NCBI RefSeq assembly: GCF_015234305.1
Contig: NZ_JADGMI010000008.1
Location: forward strand, 1-64,000
Source: Superficieibacter sp. 1612_C1
Lineage (GTDB): Bacteria; Pseudomonadota; Gammaproteobacteria; Enterobacterales; Enterobacteriaceae
Direction: 5' to 3'
Length of the DNA: 64,000 bases
Part shown: positions 28,750-38,106 of the stretch, one piece after another
Position numbering within the stretch: the stretch's first letter is position 1
How the letters are laid out: each line of letters starts with the position of its first letter
Made by a program: the position numbers and the translations under genes
Notes under the pieces: generated by a model
The model's database searches: none
Told to the model about the DNA's origin: nothing
What the model saw: only the letters and a program-made list of their open reading frames with translations

Positions 28750-29646
28750 ATGACCCGAATCGCATGTATCGGTATTACCGTGTTAGACCGCATCTGGTAT
28801 CTCACTGATTTACCAAAAGAAGGAGGGAAGTTTGTTGCTAATGACTATAAGGAAGTGGGCGGAGGGCCTGCGGCTACGGCTGCCGTGGCGGCGGCGAAAT
28901 TGGGCGCAACGGTGGATTTTATTGGCCGGGTGGGGGATGACGATACCGGCAAACGGCTACTTGCGGAGCTGGAGTCCCTGGGAGTAAATACGCGCTATAG
29001 TCGGGTGTATAAGGGCGCGCGCTCATCCCAGTCGGCGGTGCTGGTCGATGCTGGCGGCGAGCGTATTATCGCGAATTATCCCAGCCCGGATCTGCCCGCG
29101 GACGCCAGCTGGCTTGCCGATATCGACTTTTCCCAGTGGGACGCGGTACTGGCGGACGTTCGCTGGCACGATGGAGCGAAGCTGGCATTTACGCTTGCCC
29201 GCCAACAGGGGATTCCAGCCGTGCTGGACGGAGACGTGACGCCTCAGGATATCGCTGAACTGGTCGCATTAAGCGATCACGCCGCGTTTTCCGCACCGGG
29301 CCTGACACGCCTGACGGGAACGGAGGATATCCACCTTTCCCTGAAAAAAGCACAAACGCTCACAAACGGACATGTTTATGTTACGCAAGGATCACAGGGG
29401 TGTTACTGGCTGGAAAATCAGCAATTGCAGCACCAGCCTGGTTTTAGCGTGGACGTAGTCGATACTACCGGCGCGGGGGACGTTTTTCATGGCGCTCTGG
29501 CGCTGGCGATTGCGCAAAACAACGCAACTGCGGACGCCGTACGCTTTGCCAGCGCGGTGGCGGCATTAAAATGTACCCGGCCTGGCGGGCGAGCAGGGAT
29601 ACCTGATTGTGATCAAACCCGCTCTTTTTTGTCACTTTATGTATAA
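28750..29646 (+). CDS. yihV: 6-deoxy-6-sulfofructose kinase
   Basis: YihV is a PfkB-family kinase that phosphorylates 6-deoxy-6-sulfofructose in sulfo-glycolysis. The 298-residue product has the PfkB signatures (VGGGPAATAAVAAAKLG, GRVGDDDTG) and the C-terminal DTTGAGDVFHGAL with the catalytic Asp. It looks intact and has the E. coli length. Its pathway partners (yihT, yihS, yihQ, transporters) are not in this window and yihU is broken, so it is functionally isolated. csqR follows 34 nt downstream. Confidence 0.93.
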   Translation: MTRIACIGITVLDRIWYLTDLPKEGGKFVANDYKEVGGGPAATAAVAAAKLGATVDFIGRVGDDDTGKRLLAELESLGVNTRYSRVYKGARSSQSAVLVDAGGERIIANYPSPDLPADASWLADIDFSQWDAVLADVRWHDGAKLAFTLARQQGIPAVLDGDVTPQDIAELVALSDHAAFSAPGLTRLTGTEDIHLSLKKAQTLTNGHVYVTQGSQGCYWLENQQLQHQPGFSVDVVDTTGAGDVFHGALALAIAQNNATADAVRFASAVAALKCTRPGGRAGIPDCDQTRSFLSLYV

Positions 29647-29680
29647 AATGCGGGGCAGGTAGGATTTGAGAGGAACATCC

Positions 29681-30487
29681 ATGAGTTTGACCGAACTGAC
29701 CGGCAATCCGCGTCACGATCGTTTGTTAACGCTGATTGCAGAACGCGGTTATATGAATATCGATGAACTGGCGCAACTGTTAGATGTTTCTACTCAAACG
29801 GTGCGGCGGGATATACGTAAGCTGAGCGAGCAGGGGCTTATCACCCGCCATCACGGCGGCGCGGGACGCGCCTCAAGCGTGGTCAATACTGCGTTTGAAC
29901 AGCGCGAAGTCTCTCTGATGGATGAAAAAAAGGCGATTGCGGAAGCGATCGCCGATTATATTCCCGATGGTTCCACTATCTTCATTACGATCGGCACTAC
30001 GGTTGAGCATGTCGCGCGCGCGCTCCTTAACCATAACCACCTGCGCATTATCACCAACAGCCTGCGGGTGGCGCATATTTTGTATAAAAACCCTCAGTTT
30101 GAAGTGATGGTAGCGGGCGGCACGCTGCGACCGCACAACGGCGGGATTATCGGGCCGGGTGCCGCCGCATTTGTTCAGGGGTTTCGGGCTGATTATCTGG
30201 TCACAAGCGTCGGGGCCATCGAACATGACGGTACGTTGCTGGAGTTTGACGTGAACGAGGCCAGCATCGCAAAAGCGATGATGGCGCATTCGCGGCATAT
30301 CTTACTGGCGGCCGATCATACTAAATATCATGCTTCCGCCGCCGTTGAGATCGGCAATATTAGCCAGGTAACCGCACTCTTCACGGACGACTACCCGCCC
30401 GCAACACTGAAAGCGCGCCTTCATGAAGGTCAGGCGGAAGTGATCCTGCCCGGTAAGACAACGGAAAAGGATGCGTCTGAGATGTGA
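29681..30487 (+). CDS. csqR: DeoR-family regulator of sulfoquinovose genes CsqR (YihW)
   Basis: The 268-residue product carries a DeoR helix-turn-helix (IDELAQLLDVSTQTVRRDIR) and the sugar-phosphate-binding DeoR sensor domain. I chose ATG 29681 (MSLTELTGN), preceded by AGAGGAAC and matching the E. coli start. The C-terminus is a few residues longer than in E. coli. In E. coli it represses the yih sulfoquinovose genes; here most targets have been lost. Confidence 0.93.
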   Translation: MSLTELTGNPRHDRLLTLIAERGYMNIDELAQLLDVSTQTVRRDIRKLSEQGLITRHHGGAGRASSVVNTAFEQREVSLMDEKKAIAEAIADYIPDGSTIFITIGTTVEHVARALLNHNHLRIITNSLRVAHILYKNPQFEVMVAGGTLRPHNGGIIGPGAAAFVQGFRADYLVTSVGAIEHDGTLLEFDVNEASIAKAMMAHSRHILLAADHTKYHASAAVEIGNISQVTALFTDDYPPATLKARLHEGQAEVILPGKTTEKDASEM

Positions 30488-30592
30488 AAGGCGGATAGCG
30501 CGCTGTAGTGTTGAATGTTGTTATCTCACCCCGTAGTCAAACCTCGCCTTTCCCGCTACAGTTATCCCTCCACGGCGCGAAAGGAGACAAAA

Positions 30593-31189
30593 ATGCTCTA
30601 TATCTTTGATTTGGGGAATGTGATTGTCGATATCGACTTCAACCGTGTGCTGGGGGCATGGAGCGATTTCAGCCGTGTTCCCCTTGCAACGTTGAAGCAG
30701 AACTTCACGATGGGCGAGGCGTTTCATCAGCATGAACGAGGGGAAATCACCGACGAAGTGTTTGCGCAGGCGCTATGTCAGGAGATGAATATGCCCCTGA
30801 GCTATGAGCAGTTCTCCCACGGCTGGCAGGCCGTCTTTGTTGCGCTGCGCCCGGAAGTCATCGCTATCATGCATAAGCTGAGGGGGCAGGGGCATCGCGT
30901 TGTGGTGCTGTCAAACACCAACCGTTTGCATACGACTTTCTGGCCGGAGGAATACCCGGAAATCCGCAGCGCCGCCGATCATATCTATCTGTCGCAGGAT
31001 TTAGGCATGCGTAAACCGGAGGCGCGCATCTATCAGCAGGTTTTGCAGGCTGAAGGGTTTTCTGCGGAGGATGCGGTCTTTTTTGATGACAACGCCGATA
31101 ATATAGAAGGTGCCAAATTGCTGGGCATCACCAGCATCCTGGTGACGGGGAAAGAAACCATCCCGGACTACTTCTCGAAGCAGTTATGA
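30593..31189 (+). CDS. yihX: Alpha-D-glucose-1-phosphate phosphatase YihX
   Basis: YihX is a HAD-family phosphatase that releases glucose from glucose-1-phosphate formed from glycogen. The 198 residues have a variant motif I ([11 protein letters not shown]), motif II (VVLSNTN), and motifs III/IV ([14 protein letters not shown]). ATG 30593 follows AAAGGAGAC. The stop overlaps the yihY start (ATGA), opening a coupled run yihX-yihY-dtd-fabY, all with 4-nt overlaps. Confidence 0.95.
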   Translation: MLYIFDLGNVIVDIDFNRVLGAWSDFSRVPLATLKQNFTMGEAFHQHERGEITDEVFAQALCQEMNMPLSYEQFSHGWQAVFVALRPEVIAIMHKLRGQGHRVVVLSNTNRLHTTFWPEEYPEIRSAADHIYLSQDLGMRKPEARIYQQVLQAEGFSAEDAVFFDDNADNIEGAKLLGITSILVTGKETIPDYFSKQL

Positions 31190-32046
31190 CAAAGTCTTTA
31201 CGGCAAAAAATCAGTTACTCGACGCGCCCGCTGGTGGCGTGGCTGAAACTTCTCTGGCAGCGTATCGATGAAGATAACATGACGACGCTGGCGGGTAACC
31301 TTGCCTATGTCTCGCTGCTCTCTCTGGTGCCTCTGGTCGCCGTGATCTTTGCGCTGTTTGCGGCGTTCCCGATGTTCTCGGATGTGAGCGTTCAGCTCCG
31401 CCACTTTGTTTTCGCCAATTTCATGCCCGCCACTGGCGATGTGATCCAGCGTTATATTGAACAGTTTGTGGCGAACTCCAGCAAAATGACGGCGGTGGGG
31501 GCGTGCGGCCTGATCGTGACCTCGCTCCTGCTGATGTACGCTATCGACAGCGCGTTAAATGCCATCTGGCGCAGCAAACGCATTCGACCCAAAGTCTACT
31601 CCTTTGCCGTCTACTGGATGATCCTGACCCTGGGGCCGGTGCTCGCGGGGGCCAGCCTGGTGATCAGCTCATACCTGCTCTCGTTGCGCTGGGCCAGCGA
31701 GTTAAATAGCGTGATTGATGACGTGCTGCGTATCTTCCCGCTGATCCTCTCGTGGCTCTCTTTTTGGTTGTTATACAGCGTGGTGCCGACGACGCAGGTG
31801 CCGAATCGGGATGCGGTGATCGGGGCATTTGTTGCCGCGTTGCTGTTCGAGGCGGGTAAGAAAGGGTTTGCGCTGTATATCACCACGTTTCCCTCCTATC
31901 AGCTCATTTATGGCGTGCTGTCTGTCATCCCTATTTTGTTCGTCTGGGTCTACTGGACGTGGTGCATCGTCTTGCTTGGCGCGGAAATAACTGTCACTCT
32001 CGGAGAGTACCGCAAACTCAAAGAAGAAAAAGAAGACCAGCCATGA
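31186..32046 (+). CDS. yihY: YihY family inner membrane protein (BrkB-like)
   Basis: The 286-residue protein has about six transmembrane helices and the family signature [20 protein letters not shown] near the N-terminus. It was once thought to be an RNase BN, which was later refuted; the true function is unknown. It overlaps yihX and dtd by 4 nt each. Confidence 0.94.
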   Translation: MTKSLRQKISYSTRPLVAWLKLLWQRIDEDNMTTLAGNLAYVSLLSLVPLVAVIFALFAAFPMFSDVSVQLRHFVFANFMPATGDVIQRYIEQFVANSSKMTAVGACGLIVTSLLLMYAIDSALNAIWRSKRIRPKVYSFAVYWMILTLGPVLAGASLVISSYLLSLRWASELNSVIDDVLRIFPLILSWLSFWLLYSVVPTTQVPNRDAVIGAFVAALLFEAGKKGFALYITTFPSYQLIYGVLSVIPILFVWVYWTWCIVLLGAEITVTLGEYRKLKEEKEDQP

Positions 32047-32480
32047 TTGCATTAATTCAGCGCGTAACCCGTGCCAGCGTCACCGTGGAGGGTGAGGTGA
32101 CGGGTGAAATCGGCCAGGGACTTTTGGTCCTGTTAGGTGTCGAAAAAGAGGATGACGAACAGAAAGCGAATCGCCTGTGCGAGCGCGTGCTTGGCTACCG
32201 GATCTTTAGCGATGCCGACGGCAAGATGAACCTTAACGTTCAGCAGGCAGGCGGTAGTGTGCTGGTGGTGTCGCAGTTTACGCTGGCGGCAGATACCGAA
32301 CGTGGCATGCGTCCCAGCTTCTCGAAAGGTGCCGCGCCGGATCGCGCTGAAGAACTGTATGAATATTTTGCCGACCGCTGCCGTCAGCAGCAGATAGAGA
32401 CGCAGACCGGGCGATTTGCCGCCGATATGCAGGTTTCACTGGTTAATGATGGGCCCGTTACGTTCTGGCTTCAGGTATGA
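32043..32480 (+). CDS. dtd: D-aminoacyl-tRNA deacylase
   Basis: Dtd removes D-amino acids (and glycine from tRNA-Ala) from mischarged tRNAs. The 145-residue product has the active-site motifs SQFTLAADT and NDGPVTFWL (the cis Gly-Pro motif). The ATG at 32043 overlaps the yihY stop by 4 nt and gives the E. coli length. A longer upstream reading lies inside yihY and is not used. Confidence 0.97.
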   Translation: MIALIQRVTRASVTVEGEVTGEIGQGLLVLLGVEKEDDEQKANRLCERVLGYRIFSDADGKMNLNVQQAGGSVLVVSQFTLAADTERGMRPSFSKGAAPDRAEELYEYFADRCRQQQIETQTGRFAADMQVSLVNDGPVTFWLQV

Positions 32481-33466
32481 GCCAGCTTCCGGCGTGGCCG
32501 CGGGTAACAAAAGAGAGTGCCGCTATGTATCACCTTCGCGTACCGCAAACAGCAGAAGAGTTAGACGCCTACTATCAGTTTCGCTGGGAGATGCTGCGTA
32601 AGCCGCTGCATCAGCCGAAAGGGTCCGAACGCGATGCCTGGGATGCGCTGGCGCATCACCAAATGGTGGTGGATGAAGATGGCAAACTGGTAGCCGTCGG
32701 ACGGCTTTATATTAATGCCGATAACGAAGCGTCTATCCGCTTTATGGCCGTCGATCCTGGCGTGCAGGAGAAAGGACTGGGTACGCTGATGGCGATGACC
32801 CTGGAGTCCGTTGCCCGGCAGGAAGGGGTGAAGCGCGTGACCTGTAGCGCACGTGAAGATGCAGTCGAGTTCTTCGCGAAGCTGGGATTTGTGAACCAGG
32901 GGGAAATTACCGCCCCGCAAACCACACCGCTGCGCCACTTTCTGATGATTAAACCTATCGCATCGCTGGACGACATCCTGCACCGTGGCGACTGGTGCGG
33001 ACAACTCCAGCAGGCGTGGTATGAGCACATTCCGCTCAGTGAAAAGATGGGCGTGCGCATCCAGCAGTATACCGGGCAAAAATTTATTACCACCATGCCG
33101 GAGACCGGCAATCAAAATCCGCACCACACCCTGTTTGCCGGCAGCCTGTTTTCACTGGCGACACTGACCGGCTGGGGGCTGATCTGGCTGATGCTACGCG
33201 AGCGACATCTGGGCGGGACGATTATCCTGGCCGACGCGCATATTCGCTACAGTCACCCGATTAGCGGGCGTCCAACCGCCATTGCCGACCTCGGTTCGCT
33301 CAGTGGCGATCTCGACCGTCTGGCGCGCGGGCGTAAGGCGCGCGTGCAATTACAGGTCGAACTGTTCGGCAATGACACCTCCGGCGCGGTGTTCGAGGGG
33401 ATCTATATCGTCCTTCCCGCGAAGCCATTTGGACCGCTGGAAGAAGGGGGGAATGAGGAGGAGTGA
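32477..33466 (+). CDS. fabY: Bifunctional GNAT/thioesterase protein FabY (YiiD)
   Basis: FabY was reported in E. coli as an alternative enzyme for the initiation of fatty acid synthesis (acetoacetyl-ACP supply). The 329-residue product joins an N-terminal GNAT acetyltransferase domain ([14 protein letters not shown] as acetyl-CoA loop) to a C-terminal hot-dog thioesterase domain (residues about 180-320). It is the last gene of the yihXYZ-fabY run and is very close to E. coli FabY. Confidence 0.95.
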   Translation: MSQLPAWPRVTKESAAMYHLRVPQTAEELDAYYQFRWEMLRKPLHQPKGSERDAWDALAHHQMVVDEDGKLVAVGRLYINADNEASIRFMAVDPGVQEKGLGTLMAMTLESVARQEGVKRVTCSAREDAVEFFAKLGFVNQGEITAPQTTPLRHFLMIKPIASLDDILHRGDWCGQLQQAWYEHIPLSEKMGVRIQQYTGQKFITTMPETGNQNPHHTLFAGSLFSLATLTGWGLIWLMLRERHLGGTIILADAHIRYSHPISGRPTAIADLGSLSGDLDRLARGRKARVQLQVELFGNDTSGAVFEGIYIVLPAKPFGPLEEGGNEEE

Positions 33467-33476
33467 TGGTTCCTCT

Positions 33477-33840
33477 TTATTCGATAAACGCCTGTGCCGG
33501 AAGGTTAAAACGTTCGGAGAGTGCTTTGATGTGCTTTACCGTCAGCGCCCTGCGACCATTGAGAATATTGCTGACGTTGGCTTTTGACCCAAGCTCCTTT
33601 GCTAAATCGGCTGCTTTTAAGCCGTACTGATTCATCAGCGTTCGCAGCATAGCGACGCCCGGAGGCGTGCTTTCCAGGCGGCGATTAAACTCTGCAAATT
33701 CAGGTGATTGGTCTTCATAATCGCTGATTTGTCTGGCGAGAAGTTCAAAAAGCGGGTTATCCAGATCGTCCCTGTCGACTAAGAACTCAATCAGCGCCAG
33801 TGCTCGGTAGTATTTTGTTAGCCTGTTGTTTTCAATATGA
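33477..33840 (-). pseudogene. HigA-type antitoxin remnant
   Basis: The minus strand encodes about 115 residues of a HigA-like XRE antitoxin, including NPLFELLARQISDYEDQSPE and a helix-turn-helix (LKAADLAKELGSKANVSNI) with the stop at 33477. The reading frame is closed upstream by a TGA and has no ATG or GTG start before the conserved part. I see no higB toxin beside it. It therefore looks like a decayed toxin-antitoxin locus. Confidence 0.7.
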
Positions 33841-33861
33841 AAACAACAGAGAAATAGTCAT

Positions 33862-34770
33862 CTATATATCAGCCCGCCAGGCAATATCCCGCATCACGTT
33901 CTTTGCCGCCAGGCTTACTCCACCCAGTTGAAAGAAACCGTGAATGACGCCGAGATAGCGCTGGCAGGTACTCTCCACGCCCTGTTCACTCAGCCGTTGG
34001 TACAGCGCTTCGCCTTCGTCGCAAAGCGGATCGTATTCAGCGGTAATGATATGCACGGGTGGCAGACCATTGAAGTCATCCCGCCACAGCGGGCTGGCCT
34101 CCGGATGCTGGCGTTCTGTATGAGGCAAATACATCTCGTAACCGGAAAGCAGCGTGTCCCGGGTAATGATGTAGTCGAGGCCGTTACGGGTATAGCTTTC
34201 GAAATGGGCGGTGGCATCAAGCATCGGATAGATGAGAATGAGCTGTGCAGGCTGCCACTGACCTGCCGCTTTCAGACGCAGCGCCGTGACCAGCGCCAGA
34301 TGCCCGCCTGCGCTATCGCCAGCGAGTGTTATGCGTGTGCGATCGACGCCGAGCGTGTCGGCATGCTGCCAGATGATATCCGCGCCTTTTTCTGCATCGT
34401 CATGCGCCGCAGGGTAAGTATGCTCCGGCGCGCATCGGTACTGAACGGCAATCAACCGGCAGCTGCTGTAAAACGCAAGTTGCCGCAACTGATGATCGTG
34501 CGTGGCAAAGCCACCGCTGACGAAACAGCCGCCGTGGTAGTAAATGACCGTCGGCAGAGCGCCCTTAGCGTTAAGTGGCGAGACAACCCGGAAGCTCAAC
34601 CCTTCAAGCTCCATATCTTTCACAGTGACGCGCGTTTCCTTCTCGCCCGCGAGAACGGTGCTGGCAATATAGCCCTCCCGACGCTGTTCAACGCTTTGAT
34701 GTCGTTCTGACGGACGTCCGGCGGCGATAAAATCGTTAACCAGCGCCGCGATACCTTTTTCCAGTGCCAT
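33862..34770 (-). CDS. Alpha/beta hydrolase, HSL-type esterase
   Basis: The 302-residue product belongs to the hormone-sensitive-lipase family of esterases: oxyanion motif HGGCFVSGG (HGGG variant with Cys), nucleophile elbow GDSAGGHLAL, the Asp in EYDPLCDEG, and the His in GVIHGFFQ. No signal peptide is visible, so it is cytoplasmic. E. coli Aes is a relative, but this gene sits at another place. The physiological substrate is unknown. The start ATG 34770 gives the usual family length. Confidence 0.88.
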   Translation of the reverse strand: MALEKGIAALVNDFIAAGRPSERHQSVEQRREGYIASTVLAGEKETRVTVKDMELEGLSFRVVSPLNAKGALPTVIYYHGGCFVSGGFATHDHQLRQLAFYSSCRLIAVQYRCAPEHTYPAAHDDAEKGADIIWQHADTLGVDRTRITLAGDSAGGHLALVTALRLKAAGQWQPAQLILIYPMLDATAHFESYTRNGLDYIITRDTLLSGYEMYLPHTERQHPEASPLWRDDFNGLPPVHIITAEYDPLCDEGEALYQRLSEQGVESTCQRYLGVIHGFFQLGGVSLAAKNVMRDIAWRADI

Positions 34771-34968
34771 GAGTACGCTCTCTGCCTGTATGGATATCCA
34801 GTTTTATAACCTGGCTGCTGGCAAATGAAAACGCAAATTTTGGTGGGGATCTGATTCTGGAAAGCGCCTCGCAAAAGTGAAAAGTGTCGCAAAGGCACTC
34901 TTTAATCTTGCCGTGAGCAAGTGTATTTTGTCCGCTTATTAACCATTAATGATATACTGGAGGTATAT

Positions 34969-35220
34969 ATGAGTATGTTGGCAGGTATCGATATGGGCAG
35001 AATACTTCTTGATTTGTCTGATGACGTTATCAAACGGCTTGATGACTTAAAACATCAGCGTGATTTACCTCGTGCTGAGTTGCTGCGTGAAGCGGTTGAA
35101 GAATACCTGGAAAGGCAGAATCAGGCTAAAGCGGCAATCGCTAACGCTCTTGGGCTGTGGCAGGGTTGTGAAGAAGATGGTGTTGAATATGAGAGAGCGC
35201 TGCGTGAGGAGTGGAAGTAA
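34969..35220 (+). CDS. Ribbon-helix-helix (CopG-type) antitoxin
   Basis: The 83-residue product has a ribbon-helix-helix fold ([20 protein letters not shown] and [17 protein letters not shown]) with a C-terminal toxin-binding tail. ATG 34969 follows GGAGG. TATACT just upstream is a likely -10. Its TAA shares a base with the ATG of the downstream PIN gene (TAATG), the standard layout of antitoxin-toxin pairs that autoregulate. It resembles E. coli YiiE in the RHH part, which lies near this location. Confidence 0.88.
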   Translation: MSMLAGIDMGRILLDLSDDVIKRLDDLKHQRDLPRAELLREAVEEYLERQNQAKAAIANALGLWQGCEEDGVEYERALREEWK

Positions 35221-35591
35221 TGAAAGGAAAAGCGCTCTTTGATACCAATATTCTGGTTGATCTGTTTAATGGTCATCGTGAGGCGATGTCAGCGCTTGAC
35301 GCTTATCCTCCGCAGCATGCCATTAGCCTGGTTACCTGGATGGAAGTGATGGTCGGGGCGAAAAAATACCATCAGGAACATCAAACGCGTATGGCGTTGA
35401 GCGCTTTTAATATTATTGGTATATCGCAGGATATTGCTGAGCGAAGCGTCAGCCTTCGGCAGGAGTACGGTATGAAATTACCCGACGCCATCATTCTCGC
35501 CACGGCCCAACATCACCGTTGTGAACTGATAACGCGAAATACAAAGGATTTCGCAGGTATACCTGGTGTTGTGACACCTTATCAATTGTGA
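35220..35591 (+). CDS. PIN-domain toxin (VapC-like)
   Basis: The 123-residue product is a PIN-domain endoribonuclease: acidic residues in FDTNILVDLF, TWMEVMVG, and KLPDAIILATA, ending with ITRNTKDF, fit the VapC active site. It would cleave RNA when the antitoxin is degraded. I chose ATG 35220 since it overlaps the antitoxin stop. Function as a toxin is inferred from family and operon. Confidence 0.9.
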   Translation: MKGKALFDTNILVDLFNGHREAMSALDAYPPQHAISLVTWMEVMVGAKKYHQEHQTRMALSAFNIIGISQDIAERSVSLRQEYGMKLPDAIILATAQHHRCELITRNTKDFAGIPGVVTPYQL

Positions 35592-35633
35592 CAGAAAAGC
35601 GCCGGGCAGGCGTAAGCCTGACCGACGTCTCAT

Positions 35634-36563
35634 CTACTCCCCTTCACCCGGAAACAAAAACGGGTTGATGGAGCTACGGGCAAAACCTTCCTGCTCCATG
35701 CGGGCATCCAGGATCAGCGAGGCCAGATCGTCCGCCACCGGCTCCACGTTCGGGTCTTTTTCCTGATACAGGATCTTCAGATAAGTGCCGCAGTCGCCGC
35801 AGCTTTCTGCTTTTACCGAAGCCTGCTCGTTATCCAGCGACCAGTAGTGCAAGTCGCGGGTCTGCTCGCAGTTGCTGCACTTAATGCGCACCACGTGCCA
35901 CTCGGTTTCGCACAGGTTGCAGTGCAGGTAACGCAGCCCCTGGGTGGTGCCGATTTGTACGATGCTGGAGACCGGCATCGAACCGCAGACCGGGCAGAAC
36001 TGGCGTTGCTCGCCGTATTCAGCGCGGGCTTTGCCGGGGATCAGGCTTGCCATTTGCGCCCAGTACAGCGAAAGCGCGGCCCAGATAAACGGGGCTTTAT
36101 CGCTGCTGACGGAAGAGAAGTCAGCGGCGAATAGCGCGCTTGCCATCAGCTCCAGCTCCTGCTCAGAGGACTTTTCCAGGTTCTCAATCACCGCCAGCGC
36201 CGGACCGCTCATCTCCGGCTTCAGCTCGGCGATCAGCGAATGCAGCAGCTTATGCCAGTGCTTGTCGCGCGGCAGGACGTGAATATCCAGCGGCGGCTTG
36301 CCCTGCGCGGCGGCTTCTTTGATACGTGCCGTCAGATCCATCTCCAGCGGATGATCGTACAGCACCACTTCCTGAGCGTGGGCAATCAGCGCGGCAAAGC
36401 GCAGGTAGTCACCCAGCGGGTTATTCTCGGCCAGTTTGCGCAGACGTTCAGCGCGGCGGTTGTACACATTTTTGAGCCTGGGGAACAATAACGGCGGAAT
36501 CATATCCGCCGTACGTTTTTCGCCCGAACCCAGCTCATCTTGCGGGATTATGCGAATACTCAT
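35634..36563 (-). CDS. fdhE: Formate dehydrogenase accessory protein FdhE
   Basis: FdhE is a cytoplasmic rubredoxin-like protein that binds FdhG/FdoG during Tat-dependent maturation. The 309 residues have four CxxC-type motifs (CPVCG, CNLC, CSNC, CGDC) that hold iron. It overlaps fdoI by 4 nt and ends the fdoGHI-fdhE operon. Length equals E. coli. Confidence 0.97.
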   Translation of the reverse strand: MSIRIIPQDELGSGEKRTADMIPPLLFPRLKNVYNRRAERLRKLAENNPLGDYLRFAALIAHAQEVVLYDHPLEMDLTARIKEAAAQGKPPLDIHVLPRDKHWHKLLHSLIAELKPEMSGPALAVIENLEKSSEQELELMASALFAADFSSVSSDKAPFIWAALSLYWAQMASLIPGKARAEYGEQRQFCPVCGSMPVSSIVQIGTTQGLRYLHCNLCETEWHVVRIKCSNCEQTRDLHYWSLDNEQASVKAESCGDCGTYLKILYQEKDPNVEPVADDLASLILDARMEQEGFARSSINPFLFPGEGE

Positions 36564-37195
36564 TCAGATGACTTTTCCTCTTTCTGGCGGACTTCACGGT
36601 ACCAGCGCGGGTGATGTTTTCTCGCCCACGTTTTGGTAACCCAGCCTTCCACCATCGCGGTAATGGTGCCTTTCACCCAGAGGGCGGCGTAAATATGCAC
36701 CATGATAACCACAATTAACGCCACTGCGGCAAATGAATGCAGCATTAACGCGAATCGGATCACCGGGATTGAGAAAGCAGGCGCAAAGTACGGACGCCAG
36801 ATGACCACGCCGCTCGCCAGCAACAGCACCAGCAGAATGATGGCCGCCCAGAATACGCATTTCTGACCGAAGTTATAGCGTCCGGTATCACCCACTTCCT
36901 CGTTGACGACGATCTTACGAATATTCTTCGCCCAAAAGATATCATCCCGATTGATTAGATTGTGATGCCAGTAACGGAAAAACATGATGATGAAAGAAGC
37001 AAACATCACCACGCCGACGAACGGATGCAGAATGCGCGCCAGCTGCGGCGTACCCAGAACGTGCATCAGCCAGTTAAAGGACGGGAAGAAAAATCCCAGT
37101 CCGCTCACCGCCGCCAGTACGAAGCAGAAGGCGGTGACCCAGTGGTTGATGCGTTCCGGTGCCGTGTAGCGCACGATGGTGTCACGTCTTTTCAT
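36560..37195 (-). CDS. fdoI: Formate dehydrogenase O, cytochrome b556 subunit
   Basis: FdoI is the membrane subunit that passes electrons from formate to quinone. The 211 residues have four transmembrane helices with heme-ligand histidines (for example [27 protein letters not shown]). It overlaps fdoH and fdhE by 4 nt each. Confidence 0.97.
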   Translation of the reverse strand: MKRRDTIVRYTAPERINHWVTAFCFVLAAVSGLGFFFPSFNWLMHVLGTPQLARILHPFVGVVMFASFIIMFFRYWHHNLINRDDIFWAKNIRKIVVNEEVGDTGRYNFGQKCVFWAAIILLVLLLASGVVIWRPYFAPAFSIPVIRFALMLHSFAAVALIVVIMVHIYAALWVKGTITAMVEGWVTKTWARKHHPRWYREVRQKEEKSSE

Positions 37196-38094
37196 TTGCG
37201 CACCTCGTCTTTCTCTTCGTGCAGATTGTCTTCATCTTCTTCTGCGCGGTTCGGACCGACACCAACGTAGTGGAAGATACTGGCTGCGAAGGTCGCGGCA
37301 AAGCCGACCGCCGCAAGCGGTTTCCAGATGCCTTTCCAGAACTTCACGGTCTGGCTGATTTCCGGGTTCTCCGGCAGGCCGTGATACAGATTCGGCTTGT
37401 CGGCATGATGCAGCACGTACATCACGTGAGTACCGCCAACGCCCGCCGGATCGTACAGGCCCGCGTTATCATAACCACGGGTTTTTAGCTCGTTAACGCG
37501 CTCACCTGCCAGCACCTTCATATCCTCTTTGGAGCCAAAGTGGATAGCGCCGGTCGGGCAGGTTTTCACGCAGGCCGGCTCCTGGCCGACAACAACGCGA
37601 TCCACGCACAGGGTGCATTTGTAGACGCGGTTATCTTCCGGATTCAGGCGCGGCACGTCGAACGGGCAGCCCGCGATGCAGTAGCCGCAGCCGATGCACT
37701 GTTCGGACTGGAAGTCGACAATCCCGTTGGCATACTGAATGATAGCCCCTTCCGACGGGCACGCCTTCAGGCAGCCTGGATCGGCGCAGTGCATACAGCC
37801 ATCCTTGCGGATCAGCCACTCCAGTTTGTCGTTCTGCTCGACTTCCGAGAAACGCATCACCGTCCAGGATTTGGCGGTCAAATCTGCCGGGTTGTCATAG
37901 ACCCCGACGTTGTGACCCACGTCGTCACGAATATCGTTCCACTCTGAACACGCCACCTGACAGGCTTTACAGCCGATACAGGTGGTGACGTCGATAAGCT
38001 TCGCCACCTCTTGCTGGTGATCCCGCGCCTGAGGCGCGGGGGTGAAACCGTTAGTCGCGGAACGACGGATAATGTCTTGCGATTGATAAGCCAT
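37192..38094 (-). CDS. fdoH: Formate dehydrogenase O, iron-sulfur beta subunit
   Basis: FdoH carries four [4Fe-4S] clusters; the Cys groups [37 protein letters not shown] and CTLCVDRV are all present. A C-terminal transmembrane helix (about residues 255-275) anchors it on the periplasmic side. 300 residues as in E. coli. It starts 12 nt after fdoG. Confidence 0.98.
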   Translation of the reverse strand: MAYQSQDIIRRSATNGFTPAPQARDHQQEVAKLIDVTTCIGCKACQVACSEWNDIRDDVGHNVGVYDNPADLTAKSWTVMRFSEVEQNDKLEWLIRKDGCMHCADPGCLKACPSEGAIIQYANGIVDFQSEQCIGCGYCIAGCPFDVPRLNPEDNRVYKCTLCVDRVVVGQEPACVKTCPTGAIHFGSKEDMKVLAGERVNELKTRGYDNAGLYDPAGVGGTHVMYVLHHADKPNLYHGLPENPEISQTVKFWKGIWKPLAAVGFAATFAASIFHYVGVGPNRAEEDEDNLHEEKDEVRK

Positions 38095-38106
38095 AAGTCG
38101 TCTCCG

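Noticed and set aside
33928-34710. 260-codon frame antisense to the esterase gene
   Set aside because: The esterase on the minus strand has all catalytic motifs; the plus-strand frame resembles nothing.
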